A stretch of 64,000 nt of DNA, from contig BJKQ01000003.1 of NCBI GenBank assembly GCA_006538405.1, positions 2,728,001 to 2,792,000 on the forward strand. Reading direction: 5' to 3'. Each line of letters opens with the position of its first letter. Position 1 is the stretch's first letter. The notes under the pieces were generated by a model, which saw only the letters and a list, made by a program, of their open reading frames with translations, was not told the origin of the DNA and made no database searches. Shown here piece by piece: positions 21,096 through 33,392 of the stretch. This stretch comes from Hansfordia pulvinata. Lineage: Eukaryota; Ascomycota; Sordariomycetes; Xylariales. The translations under genes and the position numbers were made by a program.

Positions 21096-21830
21096 ATGGA
21101 CGCCCTCACCCTCGACCACGCCGCCGCCGCCGCCGCCGCCGATGTCCACCCGGCCCTGCGCGCCGCCCACCTGCTCTCCCTAGCCTCCTCCTTCCTCCTC
21201 GCGGGGGTCTACATCTCCTCCTCACACCTCTCGCTGCCCCTGGTCCTGCAACACCTAGACGGCAACAACAAGAACAGCAACAAGCCCCGTAACGGGGCCC
21301 CCGCGGCGACCAAGCCCAGCACCACCACCACCAGTAGACCCCAGCCAGCGGAAGCAGCAGCCAAGGCCTTCGCCACCCTCTACCGCAAGGGCTTCCGCCT
21401 CGCCGTGCCCCTGGCCCTGCTCTCGGGCGTCTCCTCCCTCGCCGCCGCCTCCGCCGGCCCCGCCCACCCGGACACCCGCCAGCGCGCCCTCTGGCTGGCC
21501 TCGGGCGCCGCCGCCCTGGCCGCCCTGGCCTGGACCCGCGCCACCATGGCCGGCACCATCGGCGCGATCCTGGCCGTCGCGGACTGCCAGTCCGGCCTCC
21601 TCCCGGGGGCGAGGGGAGACGGAGGGGAGGGGCAGGAGGAGGAGGAGGAGGTGGAAGCGCTTCTGCCCGGCATCGAACAGGGCGGAGGAGATGGCAGCGG
21701 CAGTGAGGGAGGGGAGGGGGAGGAGGTCGCCCGCCTGCTCCGGCGGTGGGGCCGGCTCAACGCCGTGCGCAGCAAGCTCGCGCTGCTGGCGGGCGTGCTG
21801 GGCGGGTGCGCCGTGTTCTTCTCCGGGTGA
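21096..21830 (+). CDS. DUF1772-like (anthrone oxygenase-type) integral membrane protein
   Basis: A single exon encodes 244 aa; the ATG at 21096 is the best start in the frame. Hydrophobic segments are visible at about residues 26-48 (LLSLASSFLLAGVYI), 105-130 (FRLAVPLALLSGVSSLAAA), 133-170 (ALWLASGAAALAALAW..MAGTIGAILAVAD) and the C-terminus (LALLAGVLGGCAVFFSG). The closing W-G-R-L-N-A-V-R-S motif before the last helix is the hallmark of DUF1772. An unusually long acidic Gly/Glu loop (about 172-212) precedes it. The family includes small membrane proteins implicated in anthrone oxidation, but no polyketide genes are near here, so a housekeeping or unknown role is as likely. Confidence 0.72.
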   Translation: MDALTLDHAAAAAAADVHPALRAAHLLSLASSFLLAGVYISSSHLSLPLVLQHLDGNNKNSNKPRNGAPAATKPSTTTTSRPQPAEAAAKAFATLYRKGFRLAVPLALLSGVSSLAAASAGPAHPDTRQRALWLASGAAALAALAWTRATMAGTIGAILAVADCQSGLLPGARGDGGEGQEEEEEVEALLPGIEQGGGDGSGSEGGEGEEVARLLRRWGRLNAVRSKLALLAGVLGGCAVFFSG

Positions 21831-23242
21831 GTGTGGAGTGTGACGTCGGAAGGAAGGGATGGTTGAGGTGCTGACGAGCCAGCCCCGGGTGGGGGGGGCG
21901 GTGTAACCCCGACGAGTCTGTCTCGGGCTACTAAGTTAGCCACGTGGGAGAGAAGGAAATATCACGGGATGCTGCGACGGTGCTTCGAGAGGTTTCGAGG
22001 CTACCCGCCCACCCATCGTCCCACCTCGCCTCTCTGCGGATGGGGGGCGATCCGAGCATACTTCTCGAAGCCAGGCAATGAAACACACGAGACTAATGAG
22101 TGGTTGAGGGAGGGTCGGGGTGGAGAGGCGGCGAGGATGTTCCATCCAGGTAGTCATTCTATTTCAAATAACGAGAAACCAGGCAAATAACAAAAAAAAG
22201 AGAACATAAATTCACATCTCCACTCATTAGCCACTTCTCAACTCGACAGCCGCATTCGCAGAGACCCACGAAATGACACCATTGTGACCTGCCTGTGTAT
22301 CCCACCGAGGCCCATGGTGGCGGCGGCAGCGGCAGCAGCAGTAGCAGCAACAGTGATCCGAGGCCCATTTACCGAAAGCACGTCGCTTATACGTGGCCTC
22401 CCCCCCGCCCAAAATTCGCCGATCCGTGGTTTGGTTACCTACCTACGTATTTGCCTCCTTCTTTCCCCCTTTCCCCTCTGGCCGCTCAATCGCCGCAGTG
22501 CTAAGCATTTCTCTCTTCTTTGGCGCCTGCATTGTAGCGGTGCTAAGCCCCACCACAACAACCAAAAAAAAACAGAGTCGAGTCTAGCCAGCGGCGAGGG
22601 TGGCGAGAGAAGCCCGCCGCATCCGCCCATGCATGTAGCGACTCGTCCGTTCGGTGTGGGCGGGTGCCGTGCAACGGCGCTTGGGAGCGGGGAGGGGGAA
22701 GAAGACGAAAAGAAAAGACCACACGGGGGGGCCAGAAGATCTTACCGCGCTTCCGGCAGGTGTCTCTCGATTCTCCGAGGCTCCATTTCCTGCATGCAGA
22801 TCCGCCTCCACCGCCGTCGGCGGAAGGAGGCGACTCTCTTACCCTTGCGTCATTGCCTTCGAGCGTTGGGCCCCCGGAGAGGGGCGGCCTGAGGTTCTTC
22901 ACTTTTTTTCTTTTTATGCTTTAGCCTCAGCCATGTTGTTCGGGCATCTCGAAGAAGAAACAGTCGGGCTCGGCTCGCAGTGGGCCGGCCGGCCGGTCTG
23001 TAACCGGGAAACGAAACGGCACGTGGGCGGCGCTTGCTGGGCCCCGCCGGTTTCGGATGCTGGAGGTCGCCACCGTATGGGTTTGGACGAGTAGATTAGG
23101 TAGGCACGTAAGTTAGATAGTCGGCCGTGCGAGTACACATTGTTGCGTTTGCTTGCGGGGTTCGATGGACGGCGGGGGTCGGTTCGGGATCGGTCGTGAT
23201 CGGTCGTCGACATTGCGAAAGAGTTCTCGGGGTGAGGGGAAG

Positions 23243-23265
23243 CCCCCCCCCCCCCCCCCCCCCCC
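23243..23265. repeat. Poly-C tract (C23)
   Basis: Twenty-three consecutive C, the longest homopolymer in the window. On the minus strand this is G23, able to form G-quadruplexes, and it is prone to length errors in sequencing. Confidence 0.9.
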
Positions 23266-23755
23266 AGCCGGGGAAGCGGGCAAGCAAGGAGGTGCTTTGC
23301 TTGTCTGTTTCCTCTGTTACCTTCTGGGCGCGGTCGATGCCTTCGAGCCATTGTGTGTGTGATGGAGTCGTAGTATGGGTGACAGGCAACACGCTACGCA
23401 AAACCGACAATGGCTCGAGTTCCCCTGCCAGCCTTCTCATCCATTGTTGTCTCTAGCCACTCCCGGGAATATTCGTCGCAAAGTCTCACTGCGACGCGAG
23501 GAGCGCAGGGCCTCTCCGCAAAGACCTAATATTTGCAAAGTAAAGTACCAAGGTAAGTTATGCACACTGCGAGCTACGGGTGTGGAACCTGGATATACAC
23601 AACCAGAGTCTTGAAGACTATGCCCTTGAACATCGGCATGACTCAAGTGGAAACAATAAATATGCGGCGGCTGGGTTACGCAGGCTGTCTTTGTACGGTT
23701 TGTTTGAGCTATGTGATTGAATTTGACTAAACTGATGACCGAGATATACGTCCCT

Positions 23756-23768
23756 AAAAAAAAAAAAA
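23756..23768. repeat. Poly-A tract (A13)
   Basis: Thirteen A in the 3' flank of the minus-strand secreted-protein gene. No gene spans it. Confidence 0.85.
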
Positions 23769-24012
23769 GGTTTGAGCAGATCAGCTGTTGGTGGTTATTG
23801 ATACACTGGGCAACCGTTCCGACCCAGGAAGAGTGTTCGGAGAGGCGGAGAGGGCGATGTGGACTCGACGTGTGGGTGGTTTTCTGAGCCTGCCACGCCC
23901 CTCTTGCCGCGCAAACCATGAGCATATGTTAGGTAGCGAATGCTGCTTGTCGATCCGCCGCCGACAGAAAGAGGTTTCGGATTCCAATGTCGTGGGCTTC
24001 TTGGCTTCTTGG

Positions 24013-24702
24013 CTACTTGGTGGTCTTGACGGGCCGGATGGCCGACATGGCGCTGTTCAAAAGACCCGTCTTCCTGCCGTCACCCACGATAGTGTTCGAT
24101 ATTGTCTTCACACCACCTTTCGTCAAATCCGGCACAGCCTCCAGGAAGGTCTTAACGAAGTTACTGGACCAGGTCTCCCGTTCCTTGCTGTTCAACTTGT
24201 CGATCTTCTTCCCCGTCATGCCGCCTATCATAGTGGCCGAGGCCGTGGCCAGGGCAGTCGCCACGGCTTCTCCGAGCGCAGACGACGAGGCAATAGACGA
24301 GCCCAGCGACTTAGCCCCCGTCCAGGTCTTCTGGGCAAAGGGCTGCAGCTTCTGTATCTGCTTCTTCATCCAGCCCGGGTTGTCCTTGTTCTTCTCGACC
24401 GCTTTCTCGACCTTTTCCACCTCATCCTCCACATCGTCGGGTGGGTCGTCCGAGACCTCTTCGGCCGCCTCCTCTTTTTTCTTGTAGGCCTTCTTGTCCT
24501 CGTCTTTCGAGGGCTTTTCGTCCCTCCACCAGTTCTTGAAACTCTGGAAGCCCAAGATCCGGGCCTCGAGCGGCACGGGGACCGCCAGCGACAGGTCGGA
24601 TCTTGTTCCCACGCCGGCCACGCCGGCCACGCCGTCCGAGTCAATCGGAGCCGCTAGGGCGCCGGCGGCCCCCAAGGCGACGAGAAATAGTTGAAGCTTC
24701 AT
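24013..24702 (-). CDS. Small secreted protein, function unknown
   Basis: A single exon encodes 229 aa. The start is the ATG of MKLQLFLVALGAAGALAAPI, a clear signal peptide with probable cleavage after ALA. The mature region has no cysteine. It begins with Gly/Val-rich sequence (GVAGVAGVGTRSD), then a strongly charged Lys/Glu helix (about residues 62-105), and a more ordered C-terminal half with TASATMIGGMTGKKIDKLN and KERETWSSNFVKTFLE. I do not recognise a family. Secretion, small size and lack of known domains make it an effector-type candidate, but absence of Cys is atypical for apoplastic effectors. It stands alone with more than 2 kb free on each side. Confidence 0.65.
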   Translation of the reverse strand: MKLQLFLVALGAAGALAAPIDSDGVAGVAGVGTRSDLSLAVPVPLEARILGFQSFKNWWRDEKPSKDEDKKAYKKKEEAAEEVSDDPPDDVEDEVEKVEKAVEKNKDNPGWMKKQIQKLQPFAQKTWTGAKSLGSSIASSSALGEAVATALATASATMIGGMTGKKIDKLNSKERETWSSNFVKTFLEAVPDLTKGGVKTISNTIVGDGRKTGLLNSAMSAIRPVKTTK

Positions 24703-27098
24703 CACGCCAGCGGTGTCACCACGAAAGGCGTTGCAATATTCGTGCTATCGCTGAGTCGAGTCGTCGTCGTCGTCGTCGGCCTGGTCCAGCAGTCGTAGTG
24801 AGACGGTGCTGCTCTCGGGTAGTGTTGTTGTCGGAAGGCACCGGTGCTCGCCAATATTTCAAAATACTGTCAGCTAGGACGGCATGTGGAGAGGAAAAGG
24901 GTCGAAGCCTTCCCACTCGGGGTCCCGAGCAGCGGATGCGGCCGACTTATCATTCCCCCTCCCGACTTGGGTGGCGCCAGAGACGTGGCGACCGCGGCGG
25001 CGGTGGCGGCAGCAGTAGAGTGACGAAGGACCGCCTCCCTGCCCCAGCATGGCAAATCAGGGCGCCTAATTTTGGCAGGCGCAAAAGGGCAGACTCGGAT
25101 CCTTGGGAGGCGCCACGACGCACACCACTGTGCGCCCGCGCTCGGGCGATGGGGGCCCGGTCTTTTGCCTGCGCGTGGTGTCGAAGGATCTAAGGTCGTC
25201 TGACAACAACACTGTGGCCGGCCGTCTGGGTCTCGTGTAAGATGGCCCAATCTCGGTCGCAGGATCACGGGCGCCACGCCCTGGGTGGCGACTTGTGGCG
25301 ACTTTGAGACTCCCCTTCCAGCTTTGTTGCCCACAGGGAGGCAAGGCCTCCCGACCGGCCCAACTCAATATCGCATCAAGGTGTGGAGGCTCCCCGCTGT
25401 AGCTGCCGACTCGGTCTGTTCGATATAAGCCTTATTTCCAAGGAAACACAGCTCAAGGGTCCCAGTATTGTAGCCAATCAGAACCCTAGGCTTGATTCAG
25501 CTCTTCCTCTTCCTGTTGCTATGTGCCTGGAATCAAAGTCTGGAGCGAACGCTTTCAATGGTCCTCTCGTCAATGACACCGTAACGAAGCGGGCGCAGTG
25601 TCGCCCGATTGAAATTCCGAGCACACAGTGAACAGAACACAACGTCTATCTTGTCGCCGCCAGCAGCTTATGCAAAACCCCTCCAGTCCTCATCCTGCGT
25701 GGCCACGCCGTCGGCCCTCAGTCGCAGCTTACGTTCATCATGGGCCTGCCTCGCCGAGGGGAAAGTCGCCTGGCGGGGCGAATTGCGGCGATGTGCACAG
25801 CGAAGGATGGCAGGTACCGCGGCTGCGTCGGGTGCCTGCCCTGACCGATTCGACATTGCAGACTGATTCCCCGACGCAGGCGCTGAGAGACCGGCACCGC
25901 TTGGTGAGTCGCCTTGTCGCCGCCACCTGCGCCTAAGTTAGAGTTGTTTGCCACTGCATCTGCCAGGCTGCGGCTTATCAACAACGAACCTATTACCTAA
26001 GTCGAGGTTGGAAAGGCGCTGTCGGGCAGGCGGTCGTGCAGACATTGCCACTCGCTCGGCCAAGCGCTGTGCGGCCCCGAGTCGTTCCCGCCACGGATAC
26101 GCTCTGATGTACAGTCCAGGCAGACCAGTCAACATGTGCTCTGGGCTTGTACACCTGCCAATTTGAGGTGAGAAAGCCCCTCCGATTTAATCATTCCGCA
26201 TGGTGACAGCGCCGTCGCGGTAGTCGAGCCGGCGGCCGCCTCGGCCGATGAGCGTCGAGCGGCCCAGAGAGGTAGGTAGGTACGTGTCGTGCGTCTGTGT
26301 GGCCAAGTTGTCGTCCATCTCGGTAATATTGGCGGGGCGAAGCGTCGCATTCGCCAGCCCGCGGTTCCACGCCTCTCGGCAACACTTTACAAACAACGCC
26401 GCCCTCCCCCACCTCACGCCACTGCAAGTCAGCAACTCGGCCCACAGGAAGGCACTCATCCGCCCGTACGTCTTCTATTGCGGGCTGCGGGCGACCTCGC
26501 CCAAGACCCAAGACCAGGCCTCGGCGATCTCGGGACAGCAGACTCCCGGTATCTCCGCGCGAGGCACTGCCCGAGAACCAGCCCGGTAGACCCGTCAACC
26601 AGCACAACCATGCACCAGACAACCGGTTGGTTGTTCACAACCACCCCACCCCAACAAGCAACAGAATGGCAAGCTTCAATACGTATCAGTCGTTTCACAT
26701 TCGAAAGGTATCTCCAGCCTCTCTTCCTCATGCTACCCTCAGGCGACACGGTCCGCCCAGTACATATATAATACCCAATTGTGTGTCCCGACTTCTCCCA
26801 AGTCAACTGCTTGCCTTTCGAGCCTGACTGTTCCCGCTTAAAAGAGCCCTCTGCCGATAATGCATAAGTCCTACACGTGATTCCACCGAATCGTAAGATA
26901 AACAATGTGAAGGATAATAAGAGCCGAGAATGCGTTTCAAAAAAGCAGCATGGGCCCTGGTGACCCGATCCAGCCATGTTGCGCCAAACTCCCCTGCCTA
27001 CTGTGCGGGCTCGCGGCGTCTTGGTGTCCGCAACCCTGATTGGAAGAAATCAATCATTGGGCGACCTGTCCCACTGTCCTCCCGAGGCGGTTGCAGTC
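24703..27098. other. Intergenic, no gene recognised
   Basis: The left end is the promoter of the leftward secreted-protein gene, with a (GTC)n-like repeat near 24757-24779. The right end is the 3' flank of the coiled-coil gene. Open frames in between do not resemble proteins and do not line up through plausible introns. Confidence 0.5.
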
Positions 27099-29191
27099 CT
27101 ACTCCTTGATGGCCTCGGGCGCGGGTTGCTGCGGCTGGGACTGTGGCGACAAGGGCGGATGAGGCAGCCCTTGTTGCTGGGCCTGTTCCTCCTTCTTGCC
27201 CCAGGCACTCGATGCCCAACCAATCCAGCTTGCACGCTTGTTGGCCGTATCCGCCTTTGCGTTCTCGGCATTCTCCTGTACCAGACGCAGAGGCCGAGGC
27301 TTGTTGCTTGCAGCAAACTTGGTGTTCTTCTCATGGAACCCGCTGCTGCTGCTGGCCCGCGGTGGGCTTTGGGTTGTGCTGGTGGTCGAGGTGCCGTCGC
27401 CGCCCGTGATCGAATCGCCACTAACGCTGCTGGTCTCGCTGCGCATGCTGCCAGGGAAGTTGCCTGCGCTGGGGGCTCCGTTGCTCGTGGACGGCTGGCG
27501 GGGCGAGAAAAAGGTCTGCGAGTTGCGCGGATTGGTCAGAGTCGGAGACAGAGGGCCGTCGGGCCCTTTGTACATGGCATTGACGACGCCGGCGGCTCCG
27601 ATAAGCTGCTCGCTCATGGGGCGACTGCGGCGCACACTCTGGTTCCGGTTGGGACCAAACGGAATCCGAGGGGCGGTGTCGGGGTTGGTGTTGGCTGACG
27701 GCTGGTCAGAGATTGGGGGTGGCATCATCATTGATGAGTTGCGTTTGCCGCCAGCAGCCGGGGGTTTGCCGGCGCCGGTGGCGATCGACTTGGCGCGCTG
27801 CAATAGCGACGCGCCGACCCCAGGTACATCGGCAGGCGGAGCGGGCAGGTCCTTGTTCGTGTTGGCACCGGGCTTGAACTCGGAGGACTGGTCGAGAATG
27901 TGCTCGAACTCTTGGTGCTGCAGTAGCCTCTCGATGATCTTGTTGATGTATAGGGTCAGGGCCTTGTTCTGGTCCTTCATGGCTCGTACTTCAGCCTCGA
28001 GGCGCCGGTTGGTATCCTCGTTGTTCTCGGAACCTTCTCCGGCGGCGGCGCCAAGCTCATCAGCCAGACTCGTCCCGGCAGCGGAGGTAGGCTCCACGAC
28101 GCCACTGTTAGGTCGCCCTTCGAGGGCATTGAGCGCGTCTTGGTGTGCGGGAGCACCCATGTAGCTGAAGTCGCCTTTGCCAAAGTCGCCGTGCAGCGTC
28201 TTCTCTTGAAGCAGCAGCTGGTACGACTCATTGTCCTCCATGAGACGAGCGTTGGCCATGCGAGCCTCCATCAGGAGGCGCTCAACCTCGTTCAGGCGGC
28301 CACCACCCGAGTTCTCCGACTCGACAAGCTTGATCTGCGCCTCGGCCAGCTCCAGGCGAAGGGACTCGATCAGCTTGTCCTTTTGCAGTAGGATCTTGGA
28401 GCTATTGCGCGAGTCGCTGCGCTGGATCGACGAGGGAGGCGCAAAGTTGCCGCTGTCCACGTTGGGAGAGGAGTTGTTGGCTTCAAAGTGTTAGTTGGCA
28501 GATATCCAGAGCGCATGGGGCAAGTCGCATGAAGCGATTTGCGAGGGCACTTACACTGTCTTGAAGGGCGGTAGTCCTCGTCTAGGTTGCGCTGGTTGAG
28601 GTTCTCCTTGAGCCTGGCGATGATGGACTGCATTTCCTCCTCGCGGTTGGACATCTCCTCCTTCTCCTTCAGCATGGAGCTGCGCTCGGCTTCATATATC
28701 GTCTCCATTTCTCGGATCTGTCTGGCAGCCTCTCTTTTCTCGTTGCGGAGCGCTTCGATCTGCTCCTCACTCTCATGCACTCGCTCTTCCAGCTTGTTTT
28801 GCTCCTTCTGCGCATCGTCCAGGCGGGTCTGCAGGACCTCGGACTGTTTCCGGTGCTGCTCTGACCCGGCGTCGGCCTTCTGCAGGCGGTCCTTGAGATC
28901 GTCTACCAGGGCAACATGCTCAGCGCGAGCTGCGTCGGTGTCCGCATTGTTGGACGAGTTGCTGAGCGAGGACGATGTGCGGGTGGCGACAGCGGCGCGT
29001 GCGGAAACGGGAGTGCTGCCGCGGACAGAGCGCGCCCGCGTGGGCGTGGTCGCGGAGCCGGGTCCGGAGGCAGAGGTCCCGGAAGTAGAGGTCCGGGGTT
29101 GCCGAGAGGGCGATGTGTTGCCGTTGGTATCGGCCGAGTTGGAGAGGCGATTGACGCCGTTGGACAGCGGCTTCTTCGTGGCAGCCGACAT
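27099..29191 (-). CDS. Long coiled-coil protein, conserved-looking fungal protein of unknown function
   Basis: Two exons, 29191-28555 and 28480-27099, give 672 aa; the intron (28481-28554, GTAAGT, branch CTAAC) joins ..RPSRQ|SNNSSPNVD. The start is the ATG of MSAATKKPLSNGVNR; the open frame further upstream has no ATG. A Ser/Thr/Arg-rich N-terminus (about 1-85) precedes a long coiled coil (about 85-205, repeated Glu/Lys/Gln heptads), a second (about 235-300, ILLQKDKLIESLRLELAEAQ) and a third (about 355-400, LYINKIIERLLQHQEFEHIL). A disordered Ser/Pro tail contains RASWIGWASSAWGKK, a short conserved-looking Trp motif. Fungal relatives are often labelled M-protein-repeat or myosin-like on coiled-coil content alone. 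A scaffold or cytoskeleton-associated role is possible but not shown. Confidence 0.8.
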
Positions 29192-32100
29192 GATGGCGAT
29201 GGCTGTGTCGTCTGGCGAAGGCGAGGGACTGGGTGGAGGGGCAGCTGGTGTCAAGGCGCGGAAGACGTCAGCTTCTGCGTTGGCAGGGCAAGACGGGGCG
29301 TTGCTTGGAGCACTCCAGGTCCAAAGGGCTTCAATGTCTCATAGATGAGGTCGGATTTCGAGAGCCAGAGACGAGCCAGTGGCTGGACGTGGTGGGCAGG
29401 TCAGGTAGGTAGGTATGTAAAGTAAACAGAGACGATCGAGGAGCAAGGTGCGGTGAAAGCGGGCCAGCGAAAGCTCTCGTGGGCAGGGTCCGCTGCGCAG
29501 CGGGTTGCGACAGACAGAGAGCAAAGCCACCTGCAGGACAAGTATAATGCTAGGGCACGGAGCAGAGAAGAGGATCGTCCGCGGCTCGACAGACGGTGCA
29601 GGGTGATTGTTTTGGTCGAGGATGCGAGCAAGGACGGTCAATGTCGCGTAGCCTGGGCCGCATAGAAGTGGCCGTGCCAGTAAGAGTGAAAGTGGGATCC
29701 GGGGGTGGACAGGTGCAGGCCAGAGTGTAATTTGCCCTATTTCCCTCGATCCAGGAGCACGAGCAGAGGGAAATTTGGAGATGTTCTGGAATTGCAGCGT
29801 TGTCCCGAGTAGCAGCGCCGGTGCCCTGAACTCCCGCCAAGCAACTGGGGCCGTTGTGTCGCAGCCAGGCCCGTCGCGGTTTAGCGGGCGGTGCAGGGGG
29901 CGATTTGGGCTATTTTGGGGGGCCGTTGACCGCTCCCAAGGACGGGTGAAGGTGGTTTTTCCTCTATTGCGGACGTAGAACTGCAGCCTGTTGTTATGGT
30001 GGTGTTGATGGTGGTAGTGATAGCTGTAGAGATGGTTGGATACTTGTGCGGAGATGCACACACAAGGTCATGAAACGGCGTTGTCGTCAACGCTCCAGAC
30101 TCGGAGGCTGATGGGGGAGCGGGAAGAGGAAGAGCCTGAGGTAGGGGGCGATCGAAGGAGACGAGGTGTGGAGGTATCCTAAAATAGACCCCTCTGGAAG
30201 ATACTTGGGGCTCCACATAGACAGGCGGTTTGAAGAACGACCCGGAAGTAGAGGTACAGGCTGCTTTACAGATGTATACTCAGCTTTCAAGTATCTCGCC
30301 CACAAACGTGCATCAAGGATGGCAGTTTCAGCTCGATGGCATGCGCATTCGGCAGACTTTCGCTCATCGACATCTGCTGCAGGTACCTCGCGGCCTATCG
30401 TACATCACTATCACATCCACCAGATCAAGATTGAACCTACCTACATGTACTTTACATAACACGCGACACAAACGAACATGTGTAATGGAACCTTCTCCCA
30501 AGCCAGCCGAGTTGGCGATACTTTGGGACGGACCCGTCAGGTCACCCCAAAGTTCAGCCAGGGACACTCATCAATTTAGATACCTTGGGTACCCAGGCAC
30601 GTATGGATGTACACTCAGCAGTGAAGATGATTGTTAGAGCCCGCCACCCCGCCAGGCGGTTTCCCTGCCGTCCCCTGTCCCCTGTCCCCTGCCGGTCCAA
30701 TGCACCTGATGACTTGTTGCCCTGGTCTCGAGTACATGGTCGAGGCATAAAGGAAACGGGACACGTGAACCACCGAGGCCTGACTTGGTGTCCAAGAATG
30801 GGTACTTTCAAGCTGACTTGTACAGTACCTACTGGACAGAGCACAGCCACCTGCATCCAGGTCGACCACTCATCGAGCGGTCTTTGGTTCTCCAGTGGTT
30901 CTTTGGCGCGAATAGCGAGCGCTTTGTCGATCAGACACTCAAGAACTCGTACCCGCCGACTGGCCCTGGTTGCTCAACAGCGGTGCCGCCTCCTTTATGC
31001 CTTTGTTTCCACCACCCTCACGTGCCTCACGACCGACGGCGCCAAAAGCGGAGCGACAAAGCCGCGCTAGTCGCTTTCGCTTGCTGGCTCCGAACTTTAC
31101 CGCTCGTTTCACCGTCAGACAGGTTTGAAGAGTACAGGCTTTGTCCCGAGACTGGTCACTGATACGTAGAGCCCTCAGGGCTGTCAGGCGGCCTGTGTAC
31201 CAGCTGCAGACGGCTCTGGTGGACATCCATTGAGAACAGAGGGCTCAAGAGGGCTGACGAGCACGAGACGCCTCGTCCGACGTACTCGTGCGTCTGTACG
31301 AATACGCCGTCGCTTGGTTTGTGGGAAACTTAATCAGTGGTCATCAAACTGCAGCAAGGCCTCTTGGCCCCCACGAAGCATAGCAGGGACTGTGCCTGCC
31401 GCGTTTCTGCGGAGGGAATGTGAGATATCCTGTTCCCGCTGATGGTTCCAACGCATGCAAGCCGCGAGGCAAGATTGAAGGCAGTCTTGAGCTCCAGCCG
31501 CCCACGCCCGCGATCTAATTCTATGCGCTGTGCGGTCCGATGCCTTCTCCGTACGAGTACTCAATATACCAGCCACATTCATGTGTACCTACGAACAGCC
31601 TACATGTAGGCTGGGAATGAGGTACCGCTGTCGCTGTTGCTCCATCTGGCAAGGAATCCAAATGCCAGATTCATGCGGCCCTGAAACTCGCTGTTTGAAA
31701 CACGCCCTCTGCGCAGACGGAGGCACACGCATTAATTGCCCATTAATTGCCAATTCCTCCGCCTCCTCCGCCGCCGCTGTCGTAAACACACACATATGGA
31801 GTGTGCGTCTCCGTCGCCTGGCTAGTCGTAAGTCACTACCCTCGGTCACAGCGCTGATGCGCAGCCGGAGAATCCCATTGTCTGAGCCAATGCCGAGACG
31901 ACCCTTGTGAGCATGACCTACGGACGGACGAATCTGATTGATGTAGGCGAACGCGTGTCTCCCTCCCTGGCAGGTCCCTGCGTGAGTAGCTGGGCCGCGA
32001 TGACGTGTGCCCTGCTCGAGTCTTCCGTCCACATTTGTCCGCCCAATGACCAAGCCGGTCCCAGCCACATTGTCCAGGCCTATTCCACAAAATTGCATAT

Positions 32101-32798
32101 CCCCGTCGACCACATATCATCTCTTATATCATTTAACTTACATGCAGCAGTCACCCATGCATCATCTGTAAACTTGCAGATGTCGTACATCAATATGAAG
32201 TCGGGTCTGGAGTGGTTGGACTGTATTTGACCCGGCTGGTCCAGAAAACTGGCTATGACCATTGGCTTGGAAAATCAATGTGTCGCAGCATTCACCTTGA
32301 TCGCTTCTCGGACAGTATTGGGAGAGTAGGTACGTAAGGTATCCTGCTCGTGATCTTGATGGTATATGGGTTCCCAGCACACAGCTCTAGATCTTGCACT
32401 TAAGGTTGGCATTGGTAGAGTCGCGAGCGAGTCTCGCCATGGTTCAACACCGGAAGGACAAAATACGTGGTGCCCGTACATACCAGGCTTACGACAGTGA
32501 ACCAGCAATACCAACATCTTGAGCTGTGCACACATCACCATTGACATCTTCAGCAGCAAGGAGTCAAAGGGTATCACTTTTTTTCATTTATCCAGAATAT
32601 CGTGGATCGCTGTCCGGATCGTCACTAAGCATTGGACTATCTGACTACTCGTGGTAATCCTAGGCAGCAGTAGGCCAAGATACGCCAAATGGTGACCGTC
32701 GTAGCGGCTGGACCGTATCGAGGATCGAAGAATCATGCAGTTCATTTTCCCGTGACCGTTTGTGCCTGAACGCCGTCCGAAATATGCAAAGTCATGAT
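29192..32798. other. Long intergenic region (3.6 kb), no gene recognised
   Basis: The left third is the promoter and leader of the leftward coiled-coil gene; the right end is the 3' flank of rpl30. I found no reading frame with recognisable protein sequence, no terminal repeats and no transposase or reverse-transcriptase fragments. It includes TAGGTAGGTAGG at 29403, one TACGAGTA (31552) and a small tandem ATTAATTGCC duplication at 31732-31751. Confidence 0.5.
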
Positions 32799-33392
32799 CT
32801 ACTGGGCCTGGTCGGACAGAATGTCACTGTCGCCAGCGTCCAGGATGGCCATGGTGGAGCAGCGGAACAGCTTACCGCAGGCAGTGCCGAGCTCGATCTG
32901 TGGAGGAATAATGTGTAAGCCTACTGTTACCCTCCAAAGTCTAGTAGAGACTTTTTCGCTGGGTAGGCTCGCTTGACTTTCGTCATTGGGCCGTACTACG
33001 CGCGCGAGAAGCGGATATCAAGCGTTGCGAACAAATCGCTGCTTAGGCGGCTATCGCCAGAGGGAGTGGATTGTTGGCGTAACTTACGTTGGAACCGGAG
33101 AAGTGGTGGACGGCGACCTTGGACAGCATGGAGTAGTACTCAAGCTCAGACTTGCGCAGAGGAGGGGTGTTGCCGGCCTGGAGAAAATTCGTGTTAGATA
33201 TTTGTGCGCCCGCAATACGCGTTCAGGGTGCCTTGAAGGGATGAGACATACAATGATGACCAGCTTAGCCTTGCCGGAGCGCAGAGACTTGAGAGTCGAC
33301 TTGTAGCCCAGAGTGACCTTTCCGGACTTCATGACCAAGGCCAGACGGGAGTTGATGCTGTTGGCATCCTTCTTGTTCTTCTTGGGGGCCAT
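32799..33392 (-). CDS. rpl30: 60S ribosomal protein L30 (eL30)
   Basis: Three exons on the minus strand: 33392-33252, 33177-33088 and 32897-32799, 109 aa, the normal length. Introns have GTATGT and GTAAGT donors and CAG acceptors, and all exon lengths are whole codons (phase 0). The protein starts [20 protein letters not shown] and contains [26 protein letters not shown] and [20 protein letters not shown], the conserved eL30 core, ending [12 protein letters not shown]. It is a component of the large ribosomal subunit and an RNA-binding kink-turn protein. It is head-to-head with rpl10, about 0.6 kb apart. Confidence 0.97.

Larger units (their letters stand above)
21831..24012. other. Gene-poor stretch with poly-C tract
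   Basis: No gene is supported in this 2.2 kb. The open frames on both strands are proline/arginine- or glycine-rich and discontinuous. It contains a C23 tract, an A13 tract and simple CAG-like repeats near 22320-22350. The right end is the 3' flank of the secreted-protein gene. Confidence 0.55.

Noticed and set aside
30585..31162. Plus-strand frames in the 3.6-kb spacer
   Set aside because: No recognisable protein features and no splice continuity.
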